From an uncultured bacterium (lineage in GTDB: Bacteria; Bacteroidota; Rhodothermia; Rhodothermales; Rubricoccaceae), in the NCBI GenBank assembly GCA_947493945.1, contig CANLSR010000002.1:434001-498000 (forward strand): 64,000 bases of DNA, given 5' to 3'. Below are positions 29,330 to 40,936 of the stretch, in pieces (the stretch's first letter is position 1; each line of letters opens with the position of its first letter). Under the pieces are notes generated by a model. That model was not told the origin of the DNA. It saw nothing but the letters and a program-made list of their open reading frames with translations, and did not search any database. The translations under genes and the position numbers were made by a program.

Positions 29330-31158
<1,829 letters not shown>

Positions 31159-31162
<4 letters not shown>

Positions 31163-32307
31163 GGCGAGGCCCGCTCGCGGAGGGCCACGACCGTGCACGT
31201 CTCGTTGTGGAAGTCGCTCGCGCCGGCGGCCGCCGCTCCGAACTCGCCGTAAGAGAAGTAGCCAGCCAGCGGCGCGCCCCACAGCCCGTGCAGGCCGGCC
31301 ACCTCGTCCTCGACCATGGGGCCGAGCGCCGTGTAGCGGGCCGCGCACGAGATGAGGAGGACGGCGTCGGGGTCGGGCAGCCGCTCGCGGAGCGCCCCGG
31401 CCTCCTCGACCACGCGGTCGACGACGTCGAGCGAGGGCGGGATGCAGAACTGGACGGCGGCCCCCTCGGGCACGGCGCCCGCGAAGACGAGCCCGCCCGT
31501 TTCCGGATCGGAGAGGAACGGGGCGCGGACGACGGCCGTCCCGTCGGCGCGCCGCACGCTGAGCGGGTACTGCACGCCGAGCTCCACGACGATCTGGGCC
31601 CCGCCGCCGTGGAGGTCTCCGAGGTCGAAGTACCGGCCGTAGACGTCGAGCACGGGCTCGCCGTCGAGGGCGTAGACGACGTTGCCGTCCGACCGCGTCA
31701 CCGTCTTCTCGACGCCGACGGCCTGCCACCCGTTCGTCGCCGTGCCCTCGACGTGGTACCGGTCGCCGTCGAGGACGAGCCCGGCGACGCCGTCGTCGAG
31801 GGCTCCGTCGGCCGTGAACACGAGGGTCTCGACCATGCGGAGGTCGTCGCCGGCGAGCCCGCCGAAGAGCGGGAGCGGGCGACCTGCTCCGGCCTCCACG
31901 CCGCGCACAACGGCGTCGCCGTCGGTCCGGACGCCGGACGCGAAGGCGAGCACGACGGGCCGCTCGAACCGCGCCGTGGCAGCCCGGCCAAGGCGCCCGG
32001 CCACGGTCTCCGTCGTCTCGCCGTCCGCCCGCCGCCCTGCCCACACCGCGAAGGACTCGGGGGCCGCCTCCCACAGCATGACCGTGCACGCCCCGACGAG
32101 CACGGAAGCGTCGGCGATCTCGCCGGCCGTCGTCGCCCCGACCACGGCCAGGCCGCGTTCGCCGAGCGCGGCGGCAAGCGCGGGGATGTCGTGGTCGGGC
32201 GCGCAGAACGCGAGGGCCAGGGTCGGCCGGAGCCCGGCGGCCACGGCGTGGTCGACTTCTGAGAGGGCGGAGGCCACGTCGGACCCCGTGCACACGCGGG
32301 TGGTCAT
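31159..32307 (-). CDS. FIST-domain sensory protein
   Basis: A 382-residue protein with FIST N (about 25-215; [37 protein letters not shown]) and FIST C (about 225-360; [12 protein letters not shown]..., ending [28 protein letters not shown]). FIST domains are thought to sense small ligands, possibly amino acids, for signalling proteins. It is translationally coupled to the hybrid kinase, suggesting a two-protein sensor. AT-rich sequence at 32341-32385 is the likely promoter. Confidence 0.88.
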
Positions 32308-32932
32308 GGGTCGGAGGAGGGTGGGGGTTTGAGGGTTCCGCTCTTGTTATCAGCCTCCTCCGGGCCGCCCTTAACAATATCCGGGCTGCGCGAGCGCGGC
32401 CAGTACAGAGGCTCGCGCGGCTGAGCGAGAAGGGGAGGCCGATGCTGCGCAAGGTGCTCGTTGCGGATGCCCGCAGCAGGCGGGCTTCCCGGTCCTCCGG
32501 GGCGACAGGCTCTTGGAGACGCTGGCGCCCACGGTCCCGGCTCCTAAAGCAACGGCGCTGCTCGCCCGCTAAGGTCAGAGCCGGCCCACCGTGCCCCCGT
32601 TGGCCGCGGGCCCCGAGTGTGCTACGCGGTGCGTGAACCCGCCTTCCACGACTTCGACGGTGGCGTGGAGTCGCAAGCCGCCGCGCGTGAGGTGCAGCCC
32701 GCTCTCGCTCCGAACCCCGAGCCGACGGAGTGCCGCGCCTGCGAGGACCTGAGCCGCCCGCTGTCCCTCTGCCCGATACGGGACTGTGACGGCCTGGACA
32801 GGGAAGGGGCGCTCCGCACCCGACAGGTAGGTGAGGGGGGACCTCGCACGGAGTCCGGACGGGACGGTCGCGGCGCCGGGAGCTGGCGGCCACCTCCAGC
32901 ACGTGACGGACTCCGCGACCGGCAAGCGAGGG
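32308..32932. other. Intergenic region, no convincing gene
   Basis: Apart from the AT-rich stretch at 32341-32385, which contains TTGTTA and TAACAA as an inverted pair, I see nothing I can name. A minus-strand frame (32575 onward) gives plausible-looking residues near its end ([20 protein letters not shown]) but no start, family or coupling. Confidence 0.45.
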
Positions 32933-34702
32933 CTATCGACTCGACGGCGTTCCGTGCTCGCGGTCGCCCCCGTCTCCGCTCTCGGTGCTGGTGACGGTTT
33001 GGAGGAGTTCGCCATCGTCCCCGCCCTGTCCACCCTCTTCCAACACCGTGAGCCGGACGAGGCCGGGCTCGGAGCCCGGCCCGAGCACGAACGGTCCCAG
33101 ACCGGGCCCGCCGTCATCGAGCGATTCGTCCAGCGTCCGCTCCGACCACGTCGGCGCCGGGAGGCCGAAAAAGCGGTGGAGCTGGCCGAGGGTCGACGTG
33201 GCGGGGAACTCGACGGCGAGGCCGGGGGCCAGCGGAGGCGTCGCGGCGTCCGGGTCGAACAGCCGGTCCACGAGCGGCTGGAGCTCCGACCGCACGGCGA
33301 CGAACACGTGGTCTCCAGGGCGGAGTTCCGTCGGGCCCCGTGGCACGACGATGTGGCCGTCGCGGACGACGAGCGTGACGGCGGCCCCGTCCGGCAGCGC
33401 GAGGTCGCGGAGCGCCTGCCCGGCCACGCGCGCCGACGGCGCCACGGTGTAGTCGACGACGTCGCCGTCGAGCTCGCGGAGCGCGTGGAGCTCGACGCGG
33501 ACCGGCGGCTGGGGGGGCGCCGGGCGCCCGATCCCCAGCCACCGAGCCGCGGCCGAGAGCGACCACCCCTGCGCCAGCGCGGACACCAGGACGACGAAGA
33601 ACACGACGTCGAACAGGAGCTCGGCGCCGGGGACGCCCGCCAGCAGTGGGAACGTGGCGAGCGTGATGGGGACGGCCCCCTTGAGCCCGCCCCACGAGAG
33701 GAAGGCCACGTCGCGCGCGCCGAACCCGAACGGGACCACCGACGCGGCGACCGCCAGCGGCCGCGCGACGAACACCAGCACGAGCGCGATCAGCAGACCC
33801 TCGGGCGCGACCTCCAAGAGCCGGCTCGGGAAGCTGAGCAGGCCCAGCAGAATGAACAGGGCGATCTGGGCCAGCCACGCCGTCGCGTCGAGGACGAGGA
33901 GCGTGCCGCGGCGGAACACGAGCCGGCCGTTGCCGAGCACGATCCCCGAGAGGTAGACGGCGAGGAACCCGCTGCCGCCGAGCACGGCCGCGCCCCCGAA
34001 GGCGACGAGCCCGAAGGCGACCGCGAGCACGGGGTAGAGCCCCGGCGCGTCGAGCCCCGCGCGCCCGACCACCCACGAGGCCAGGCGGCCCACCCCGGCC
34101 CCGACCATGGCGCCGACGCCGAACTGGAGCACGAACAGCATGGCGAGCGACCCTGCCGAGTCTGCGGTGCCCGCCGCAAGGCCGGTGAGCGCGACCGTGA
34201 GGAAGAGCGCCATCGGGTCGTTCGAGCCGCTCTCGACCTCGAGCGTGGCCCCGAGCCGGTCGGGCAGCCGGAGCCCGCTCGACCGTAGGACGGAGAACAC
34301 GGCCGCGGCGTCCGTCGAGCCGACGATGCCGCCCAAGAGCATCCCGTGCAGGAGCGGGATCCCGAGCACCCAGGCTGCCGCTAGGCCCGTCAGCCCGGCC
34401 GTCAGCGCGACGCCGACGGTCGAGAGCGCCAGCGCCGGGCGCCACGCCGTGCGGACCGACGCGAGCGGGGTCTGGAGTCCGCCGTTGAACAGGATGAGCG
34501 CGAGGGCGACCGTGCCAACGGCGCTGGCGAGCGCGTAGTCCTCGAAGGCCACGCGGCCCAGGCCCTCGGACCCCGCCGCCATCCCCACGCCCATGAACAG
34601 GACGAGGACGGGCAGGCCGAGGCGCGACGAGAGGCGGCTCGACGCGACGCCGAGGGCGACGAGCGCTCCGACGAGGAGCATCCCGGCGGCGACGGACGTC
34701 AT
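32933..34702 (-). CDS. K+/H+ antiporter, NhaP2/CvrA-like (CPA1 with TrkA-C domain)
   Basis: A 589-residue antiporter. About 12 membrane segments (1-390) include GSTDAAAVFSVLRSSG and VESGSNDPMALFLT, the ion-binding signature of CPA1 exchangers. A cytosolic TrkA-C/RCK-C domain (about 410-480; VAPSARVAGQALRDLALPDGAAVTLVVRDG) and a CorC-like tail follow. It exports cytoplasmic K+ (or other cations) in exchange for protons. Start at ATG 34702. Confidence 0.88.
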   Translation of the reverse strand: MTSVAAGMLLVGALVALGVASSRLSSRLGLPVLVLFMGVGMAAGSEGLGRVAFEDYALASAVGTVALALILFNGGLQTPLASVRTAWRPALALSTVGVALTAGLTGLAAAWVLGIPLLHGMLLGGIVGSTDAAAVFSVLRSSGLRLPDRLGATLEVESGSNDPMALFLTVALTGLAAGTADSAGSLAMLFVLQFGVGAMVGAGVGRLASWVVGRAGLDAPGLYPVLAVAFGLVAFGGAAVLGGSGFLAVYLSGIVLGNGRLVFRRGTLLVLDATAWLAQIALFILLGLLSFPSRLLEVAPEGLLIALVLVFVARPLAVAASVVPFGFGARDVAFLSWGGLKGAVPITLATFPLLAGVPGAELLFDVVFFVVLVSALAQGWSLSAAARWLGIGRPAPPQPPVRVELHALRELDGDVVDYTVAPSARVAGQALRDLALPDGAAVTLVVRDGHIVVPRGPTELRPGDHVFVAVRSELQPLVDRLFDPDAATPPLAPGLAVEFPATSTLGQLHRFFGLPAPTWSERTLDESLDDGGPGLGPFVLGPGSEPGLVRLTVLEEGGQGGDDGELLQTVTSTESGDGGDREHGTPSSR

Positions 34703-35173
34703 AGGGTACGGGGTGGAGGTGCGCAGACTGGTCCCCCCGTACGCTCTCGCCCCGGCGATGTCTCCCCTCGCCGCCCGCCCGTCGCCTCTCTGGCCGTCGT
34801 GGGGCCCTGCCAGACGCCCCCGACCGACTCCGCGGCGGGGTCTCTGGACCTCGCGTTCCACCCGAACCGCCCGTGGGGCCACGCCTGACAATCCGCCGGA
34901 CGGCTGCCCTCCTCGACGCCCTCGGCACGGTCGTGTGGTGCGGGCCCGGCCGGTCCGACGCGCCGACGCCCTCACCGTCGCCGACTGGGTGCCGGTGGGG
35001 GCGGTCTCCCCCGCGGCCAGTGTCGCCAGCTCGACGAGTCCCCGGCCGACTGGCGGGCCGTACTCCGGCCCGTCCCCGACTACGGCCTGCCAATCGGCCG
35101 GCCGCGCGGACCGGACACGTCGTCGCGTGGAGCACGGGCTCGTCGGGGCGAAGAGTTCGTCGGCGTCGGGCGC
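34703..35173. other. Intergenic region, no supported gene
   Basis: It lies between two leftward genes. On the plus strand a short stretch (34890-34925) reads like a hydrolase N terminus (AALLDALGTVVW), but nothing coherent follows. It may be a remnant. Confidence 0.4.
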
Positions 35174-36271
35174 TCAGGCAAGGACGAGCGTGGCGGGGGA
35201 CTCGGCAGCCAGTCCGTCGCTCGCAGGGCTCGCAGAGGGCCCGACGCGGTAGAGCCCGACGCCCCCCGTGCGTCCCCTCAGCCCGACCTCCCCGACCGGC
35301 TCAGCCTCGACCCCGCCCGGCAGCGCCGCCAGCCCCAGCGCCGCCTCCGAGACGAGCAGCCGCGCCCCGAGCGCGTGGGACTGCCCCTCGGTCCGGGCCG
35401 CCACGTTGACCGCGTCGCCGGTGTGGACGAGGTCCTTTTTGAGCGTCCCCACCTCGGCCGTGACGACCCCGCCCGCGTGGAGCCCCGCCTTGTAGACCGG
35501 GACCTCGCCGTACGACTGGCGGTAGTGGCCGGTCCGGCGCGCGACGGCGTCGTCGAGCAGGAACAGCGTCTCGGCCGGGTGCCGCGCCAGCCGCCCGCCC
35601 GTTACGCGCCACGTCACCACGACCTCGTCGCCGACGTACTGGGTTATCCGCCCGCCCGTCGCCAAGACGGGCCCGGCGACGTCGGCGAAAAAGTCGTTCT
35701 TGAACGCGTGGTACGCGGCGGGGCCGAGCCGCTGGGCGAGCCCGGTCGAGTCGGTGAGGTCGAGGAACAGGAACGCCCGCTCCTCGCGGACCGGGACGCG
35801 GTACCGGTCGAGCACGAGGGCCGACAACGTGCCCGGCCCCAGGACGAGCCGGACCTGGCGGGCCCCGTTGACGATCACGCTCGCGAGCGCCACCAGGCCC
35901 AGGACGACGGCGTTGCTCCCCGACGTCGCGAAGTCCCGGAAGGCGTCGCCGGCGTAGGCCTGCCAGACGTCGCCCTGTGCGGCCCCGCGAGGGCCGAGCC
36001 CGAACGTGACGGTCAGGACGGCGGCCGTCACGCCGACGTAGAACGCCGTCCTCAGCGTGATCGCGGGGACCGGCGCCAGCCGCAGGCCGCGGCGCGGGAA
36101 GTACGAGAGCTCGAGCCACGCGCTCGCCAGCCCGAGCGCGACGTTGACGATGTCGCTTGACGCGTCGAAGACGGTGGCGGCGACGGCGAACGAGATGGCC
36201 GTCCAGGCCACCACGAACCCGGCCGCGGCCCGGACCGTCCAGGCGAGCGGGTGGCGGAGCGGCAGGGTCAT
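35174..36271 (-). CDS. Membrane-anchored class III adenylate/guanylate cyclase
   Basis: A 365-residue protein with four hydrophobic segments (about 12-32, 40-55, 75-95, 115-135), then a class III cyclase domain: FLFLDLTDSTGLAQRLG with the first metal-binding aspartate, YVGDEVVV with the second, GLHAGGVVTAEVG and GDAVNVAAR. It probably makes cAMP. The mix of Asp and Thr residues does not let me exclude GTP as substrate. Confidence 0.85.
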   Translation of the reverse strand: MTLPLRHPLAWTVRAAAGFVVAWTAISFAVAATVFDASSDIVNVALGLASAWLELSYFPRRGLRLAPVPAITLRTAFYVGVTAAVLTVTFGLGPRGAAQGDVWQAYAGDAFRDFATSGSNAVVLGLVALASVIVNGARQVRLVLGPGTLSALVLDRYRVPVREERAFLFLDLTDSTGLAQRLGPAAYHAFKNDFFADVAGPVLATGGRITQYVGDEVVVTWRVTGGRLARHPAETLFLLDDAVARRTGHYRQSYGEVPVYKAGLHAGGVVTAEVGTLKKDLVHTGDAVNVAARTEGQSHALGARLLVSEAALGLAALPGGVEAEPVGEVGLRGRTGGVGLYRVGPSASPASDGLAAESPATLVLA

Positions 36272-36379
36272 GTCGAGGGGGCTACGGAGTGGTCGGGGTC
36301 CAGGGCTAACGGCGGGGCGGTGCAGGGCGGCGCGGCTGCGACCTCCGCCATGTGCGGTAGGCCTCGACCTGACTCCCGG

Positions 36380-37342
36380 TCAAGGATGGCGGCGGCCACG
36401 GCGCCCGAGTGCGACTACCAGCCGACGTTGCCCCAGTACCTCGTGACCCGTGGGCACCTCTCGGACGCCCAGCTCGAAACCGTCTGCCGGGCTGGCGGCG
36501 CGCACGGGGAGCATCTGCCCGGTGAGGGCGGTGAGTCGGGGCCACGCCAGGGGTTCTTCCTGGGCGATGGAACGGGCGTGGGGAGGCGCGCCAGCAGCCA
36601 CGTATGCTCGCGGCACTTTCCGTCGGTGGCCGGACGTTGAGTGCTGTCGCCTCCGCTCAGGCGTGGTGAGCAGGTGCACCACGTGCTCCATCCACGGCGT
36701 CCCCCGTAGCGCGGTCACCGCCCCGGCGACGACGGCGACGAGGCCCGCGAGCCAACTCAGCCCGGCGCGCCACCGCGACCGGAGAAGCGACCCGAACGTG
36801 ACGACGGCGAACAGCGCCGGGACGGTGGCCAGACCGAAGGCGGCCATCGTGGGCGCGCCGCCGAGCGCCGAGCCCGAGGCGACGGCCATCGCGAGCGCGG
36901 CGTAGACCAGCCCGCACGGGAGGAAGCCGTTGAGGAAGCCGAGCGCGAGCGTCGAGCCCGGACTCCGGCGGCGCATGAAAAACGCCACCGCGGCGCGGAA
37001 GCCGGGGAGCCGGGCGAGCGCGCCGCCGCCCTCCAGCCACCGCGCGTTGCGAAGGAGGCCGATCCCCATCCCGATGAGCACCACCCCGAGCACGATGCTC
37101 AGCGTGTCCTGCATGCCGGCGAAGAGGCCGCCGAGCCCGGCGCCGAGTGTGCCTGCAATGGCCCCCAAGAGGGCGTAGGCCCCAGTCTTGCCACTGTAGT
37201 AGAGTGCCTGGCGAAGGTGGAGCTGCGCCACCGAGGGGCGGTCCTGCGCCAGCAGCAGCACGAGCGGTCCGCACATCCCCACGCAGTGGAGGCTGCCGGC
37301 GAAGCCGAACACGAAGGCGGCAGCGAGGGCGGCGGCGGTCAT
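36380..37342 (-). CDS. SafE/TauE-family membrane protein (CcoH-like assembly partner) with odd C-terminal tail
   Basis: A 320-residue reading frame. Residues 1-225 are a normal sulfite-exporter/SafE-like protein: GSLHCVGMCGPLVLLLAQ near the start, six or so membrane helices and GFLNGFLPCGLVYAAL. Homologues sit after ccoI in cbb3 operons and aid copper delivery or assembly. It overlaps the CcoI-type gene (ATGA). After the last helix the frame runs on for about 95 residues, and the final 65 or so are antisense to a strawberry-notch fragment (36386-36583). The native end was probably lost by that insertion. Confidence 0.75.
   Translation of the reverse strand: MTAAALAAAFVFGFAGSLHCVGMCGPLVLLLAQDRPSVAQLHLRQALYYSGKTGAYALLGAIAGTLGAGLGGLFAGMQDTLSIVLGVVLIGMGIGLLRNARWLEGGGALARLPGFRAAVAFFMRRRSPGSTLALGFLNGFLPCGLVYAALAMAVASGSALGGAPTMAAFGLATVPALFAVVTFGSLLRSRWRAGLSWLAGLVAVVAGAVTALRGTPWMEHVVHLLTTPERRRQHSTSGHRRKVPRAYVAAGAPPHARSIAQEEPLAWPRLTALTGQMLPVRAASPADGFELGVREVPTGHEVLGQRRLVVALGRRGRRHP
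36386..36583 (+). pseudogene. Strawberry-notch helicase N-terminal fragment
   Basis: It reads MAAATAPECDYQPTLPQYLV..., LSDAQLETVCRAGGAHGEHL and GFFLGDGTGVG, closely matching residues from 60583 to 60778 of the larger remnant. It stops exactly within the Walker A motif, at the site where the other copy carries an intein. No continuation is found. It lies antisense within the tail of the SafE-family gene. Confidence 0.8.
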
Positions 37343-39564
37343 CGAGTTGCGCGGGGTGGGGGGGAGTGGGCAGACACGTGGGCGCCGAGACGGACCGCGT
37401 TCCAGGTCACGAACGCGCTGGAGAGCGCCATCACGACCACGGCGACCAGTGGGTGCAGCAGTCCGGCCACGGCCAGCGCCAGCCCGATGGCGTTGTAGGC
37501 GAACGTCCAGACCAGGTTCTGCCGGATCGTCCGCTGCGACTGGCGGGCGAGCCGGACGAGCCACGCCAGGCCCCGGAGGTCGGCGTCGTAGAGCGTCACG
37601 TCGGCGGCCTCGACGGCGAGGGCCGCCCCGTGCGCCAGCGCCACGCCGACGTCGGCGGCGGCGAGCGCGGCGGCATCGTTGATGCCGTCGCCGACCATGG
37701 CGACCGGGCCGTGGGCGGCGCGGAGCGCGTCCACGCGGGAGAGCTTGGCCTCGGGCGAGACGCCGCCCTGGAACGGCACGCCCAGGCGCTCGGCGAGCGC
37801 GCGCGTGGCTTGCGGCCGGTCGCCCGAGAGCACCTCGACGGTGAGCCCCAGGGCGCGCAGGTCCGCGACGGTGGCCCCGGCGTGCGCCACGGGCTGCTCG
37901 GCCACCGCCAGCACGGCGACGGGGTGCTCGTCCACGGCTAGGAACAGCGCCCGGCCTCCCCCCGCTTCGACCGACCGAGCCTCGTCGAGGAAGAGGGAGG
38001 CATCGAGCGCGCCGTCCAGCACGCCGGCGTTCCCCACCGCCACCGTGCGGAGGAGCCCTCCATCGCACACCCGCCCGCGCACCCCGGCGCCGGGCACGAC
38101 GTGGGCCTCGATCACGTTGGGCAGGAGCAGCCTCCGGGCCTCAGCTTCGGCGCGGACGGCCCAGGCGAGCGGATGCCGCACGCCCCCCTCCACGGCTGCG
38201 GCGAGGGCGAGCAGCCGGTCGTGCTCCGCTTGGTCCTCGGAGCCCGGCTCCGCCAGCACGGGCCACCCCGCCGCCTGCCCGTCCCCACTGGCGGAGCCGC
38301 TGGTGGAGCGGTGGGCGACGGCGAGTGTCGGCACGTCGGCCCCCCGTCCGCCGGGCACGATCATGCGCACCGACCCCGCCGCCGTCGCGGTGAGCGTGCC
38401 GGTCTTGTCGAGCGCGACGGCGCGCACGTCGCCGAGGTCGAGCAGCGCCTGCCCCGAGCGGACCAGGAGGCCCCGCCGGGCCGCGGTCCCGAGCGCGACG
38501 TGGAGCACGAGCGGCACCGCCAGCCCGAGCGCGCACGGGCACGCGATGAGGACGACCGAGAGCGAGGCGTAGAGCGCCCGCTCGAACCCGGCCACCACGA
38601 ACCACCCCGCGAACGTGACGAGGGCCAGGCCGACCACGGCGGGGACGAGCCAGCGGAGGACCCGGTCGGTCGTCTGCACGATCCGAGCCGGTCGGGCGAG
38701 AGCGTCGTGCATCTGCTGCTCCACGCGCGCCAGCCGGCGCGCCGCGCCGGCAGCCGTGACCCGGACGACGAGCGCGCCGTCGAGGCTGGCGGTGCCCGCG
38801 AAGACCGACGCGCCGCGCTGCTTCGCGGCCGGCGCGCTCTCGCCCGTCAGCCGGGACTCGTCCACGAACCCCCGGCCCTGAACGACTTGGCCGTCGACCG
38901 GGAGCACGTCGCCGGCGCGGACCCGGACGACGTCGCCCACGCGGAGGTGGTCGGGGGGGACCGGGCCGGGATCAGGGCTCAGCCGGTCGACGGGCGTCGT
39001 CGGCACGTCCAAGAGGTGCTGGAGCACGCGCGTGGTCTGGCCCCGCGTCCGGGCGTCGAGATAGCGGCCGAGCGTGTAGAGCGCGAGCAGCATCGTGGCC
39101 GTTTCGAGGTAGACCGGGCCGGTCCCGCGCGCGAACGAGACGGCGCTGGCGGCGACGGCGCTCGTCGTGCCGAGCGCGAAGAGGACCTCGAGCGTGAGCC
39201 GGCCGCGCCCGAGATCCCCCAAGGCGGTCCTCAGCACGGGCGGGCCGAGCAGGGCGAGCGCCGGGACCGCCGCCAGCAGGAGCACCCAGTGCGCCCCGTC
39301 CACGTCGCTCCGGAGCGCGCGCACCGCGCCGAAGCCGTAGCCCGACGAGATGGCGACGGAGAGGACCATCGTGAAGCCCGCCAGCAGCGCGCCGGCGAAG
39401 AGGCGGTAGAGGAGCGCCTGCTCCTCCGGCGACCGCGTCTCGGCGTCTTCGCTCCCGAGCACCTCGGCCACCATCCGGCACCCGGTGCAGCAGTAGGCCG
39501 CGCCGTCGCCGCCGGGCACGCCCCGGCCCGGCACGGGCAGGTCGCAGTGGGCGCAGCGGGTCAC
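37339..39564 (-). CDS. ccoI: CcoI/FixI-type copper P-type ATPase
   Basis: A 741-residue P1B ATPase that supplies copper to cbb3 oxidase assembly. The N terminus carries a four-cysteine metal-binding domain (MTRCAHCDLPVPG...YCCTGCRMV), typical of FixI/CcoI. No HMA GMTCxxC domain is seen. Key motifs are CPCALGLAVPL (about 341-351), DKTGTLTAT (about 384), RHPLAWAV and GDGINDAAAL. It starts at GTG 39564, 5 bp after ccoP, and overlaps the SafE-family gene. Confidence 0.88.
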   Translation of the reverse strand: MTRCAHCDLPVPGRGVPGGDGAAYCCTGCRMVAEVLGSEDAETRSPEEQALLYRLFAGALLAGFTMVLSVAISSGYGFGAVRALRSDVDGAHWVLLLAAVPALALLGPPVLRTALGDLGRGRLTLEVLFALGTTSAVAASAVSFARGTGPVYLETATMLLALYTLGRYLDARTRGQTTRVLQHLLDVPTTPVDRLSPDPGPVPPDHLRVGDVVRVRAGDVLPVDGQVVQGRGFVDESRLTGESAPAAKQRGASVFAGTASLDGALVVRVTAAGAARRLARVEQQMHDALARPARIVQTTDRVLRWLVPAVVGLALVTFAGWFVVAGFERALYASLSVVLIACPCALGLAVPLVLHVALGTAARRGLLVRSGQALLDLGDVRAVALDKTGTLTATAAGSVRMIVPGGRGADVPTLAVAHRSTSGSASGDGQAAGWPVLAEPGSEDQAEHDRLLALAAAVEGGVRHPLAWAVRAEAEARRLLLPNVIEAHVVPGAGVRGRVCDGGLLRTVAVGNAGVLDGALDASLFLDEARSVEAGGGRALFLAVDEHPVAVLAVAEQPVAHAGATVADLRALGLTVEVLSGDRPQATRALAERLGVPFQGGVSPEAKLSRVDALRAAHGPVAMVGDGINDAAALAAADVGVALAHGAALAVEAADVTLYDADLRGLAWLVRLARQSQRTIRQNLVWTFAYNAIGLALAVAGLLHPLVAVVVMALSSAFVTWNAVRLGAHVSAHSPPPRATR

Positions 39565-39569
39565 GGGAG

Positions 39570-40316
39570 TCAGTCGGCGGGCGAAGCGGCGCTGTCGGGC
39601 GCGGCCGCGTCCCCGCTGGCGGTCGCCGGGAGGCCCTGGTTCTCGGGCTGCGCCAGCTCCTCGGCCGTCCACGGCTGGGCGCGGCCCGCGAGGGCCTCAC
39701 GCAAGGCCGCCACCTCGTCGGCCGTGATCGGCTCGGCGTCGTTGCCCCAGCTCGACCGCTCGTGGGTGGTGACGGCGGCGATCTCCTCGTCCGAGAGCAT
39801 GGCCCACGGCGGCATATTGCCGTTGTAGGTCGCGCCGGCGACCTCGACGGGGCCGTTCAGCCCGTGGAGCAGGACCCGGATGACGACGCCCTTGTCGCCC
39901 TGTACCAGCTCGGAGCCGGCGAGGGGCGGGAACGAGCCGGGGACGCCCTCGCCGCCAGCCTGGTGGCAGGCCTGGCACTTCGTCTGGTAGACCTGCGCGC
40001 CGTCGACGGCGACGGGCGCGGCGGCGGCGACCGACGCCGTCTCGGCGGGGTGCCGGAGCCACGGGTACGGGCTGAAGTCGCCGACGTTGGCGCCGAGGTA
40101 GTAGACGGAGAAGAACACGACGCCGAAGAGGGAGACCCACAGCCACGTCGACGGGGTCTCGCCGCCCTCCGGGGCCAAGACGCTCTCGCGGAAGTACGGC
40201 GAGAGCTGGTCGAGCGGCTCGTCGTGCTCGGTCTCCTCGGCCGCGCCAGCCGTGGCGAGCGCAGGTTGGATGGGGTCCCCGGTCCCCTCTGGGATCGGAG
40301 GCGTGTCGTCGGGCAT
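39570..40316 (-). CDS. ccoP: cbb3 oxidase CcoP subunit, mono-haem form
   Basis: A 248-residue membrane-anchored cytochrome c. One helix (WLWVSLFGVVFFSVYYLGANVG, about 58-78) is followed by a single haem c site CQACH (about 115) with the distal methionine region NGNMPPWAML. Classic CcoP has two CxxCH sites; only one is seen here. An alternative GTG start at 40325 would overlap ccoO as GTGA. The C-terminal 70 residues are Ala/Glu-rich. It passes electrons toward CcoO and CcoN. Confidence 0.85.
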   Translation of the reverse strand: MPDDTPPIPEGTGDPIQPALATAGAAEETEHDEPLDQLSPYFRESVLAPEGGETPSTWLWVSLFGVVFFSVYYLGANVGDFSPYPWLRHPAETASVAAAAPVAVDGAQVYQTKCQACHQAGGEGVPGSFPPLAGSELVQGDKGVVIRVLLHGLNGPVEVAGATYNGNMPPWAMLSDEEIAAVTTHERSSWGNDAEPITADEVAALREALAGRAQPWTAEELAQPENQGLPATASGDAAAPDSAASPAD

Positions 40317-40321
40317 GGCGG

Positions 40322-40933
40322 TCACTCGGTGGCTGGGCTGGGCGCGGGTGCCTCGACGGGCTCCAGCTTGAGCGTCATGAGGTAGGCGTAGAGCGCCTCG
40401 GCCTCGCCGGTGGGGACGATCGCCAGCCCGTCGCCCGGTGCGAACTCGGGAGGCAGCGGGACGGCGTTGCCCGGCGCCCCGCCCGGCCCGACCTCGACGG
40501 TTCGGAAGAGCCACGGATAGGGCGGCATGACCGAGCCGGGGCTCACCGAGCGGGGATTGTAGAAGTGGGCGTAGTGCCAGTCGGCCGAGGGCTGGCGGCT
40601 GGCGATGTCGCGGAGGTCCGGGCCGGTCCGCATCGTCCCCAGCAGGTGGGGCGAGTCGTAGACGTAGTCGCCGGGGAGCGAGCCGCGCGGCCCCCACCCG
40701 CGTTCGACGTCGGCGCCGTAGCCGGGCGCGCGGACCTGCTGGGTGTGGCAGTAGACGCACCCCTCGCGGATGTAGATCTCCCGGCCCTGGACCTGGGCGC
40801 CGAAGGGCTGTTCGGTGCCCGGCGTGGGCTCGATGGTGGCGAGCTGCATCTTGGGCACCAGCGAGAGCGCCGTGTAGCTCATCAGGATGGCGGCGAACGC
40901 GCCGAGGAACAGGAGGGCGGGGCGGGTCAGCAT
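40322..40933 (-). CDS. ccoO: cbb3 oxidase CcoO subunit (mono-haem cytochrome c)
   Basis: A 203-residue subunit with an N-terminal membrane anchor (RPALLFLGAFAAILMSYTALSL), haem c site CVYCHTQQVRAPGYGADVERGWGP and GSVMPPYPWLF as the methionine-ligand loop. Both are characteristic of CcoO. It lies 3 bp after ccoN and 5 bp before the CcoP ATG. Confidence 0.92.
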   Translation of the reverse strand: MLTRPALLFLGAFAAILMSYTALSLVPKMQLATIEPTPGTEQPFGAQVQGREIYIREGCVYCHTQQVRAPGYGADVERGWGPRGSLPGDYVYDSPHLLGTMRTGPDLRDIASRQPSADWHYAHFYNPRSVSPGSVMPPYPWLFRTVEVGPGGAPGNAVPLPPEFAPGDGLAIVPTGEAEALYAYLMTLKLEPVEAPAPSPATE

Positions 40934-40936
40934 GGC

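Noticed and set aside
32575..33117. Minus-strand frame overlapping the end of the antiporter gene
   Set aside because: No family, poor start, overlaps an unambiguous gene.
34873..35173. HAD-like hydrolase fragment
   Set aside because: Only the string AALLDALGTVV is suggestive and nothing coherent follows.
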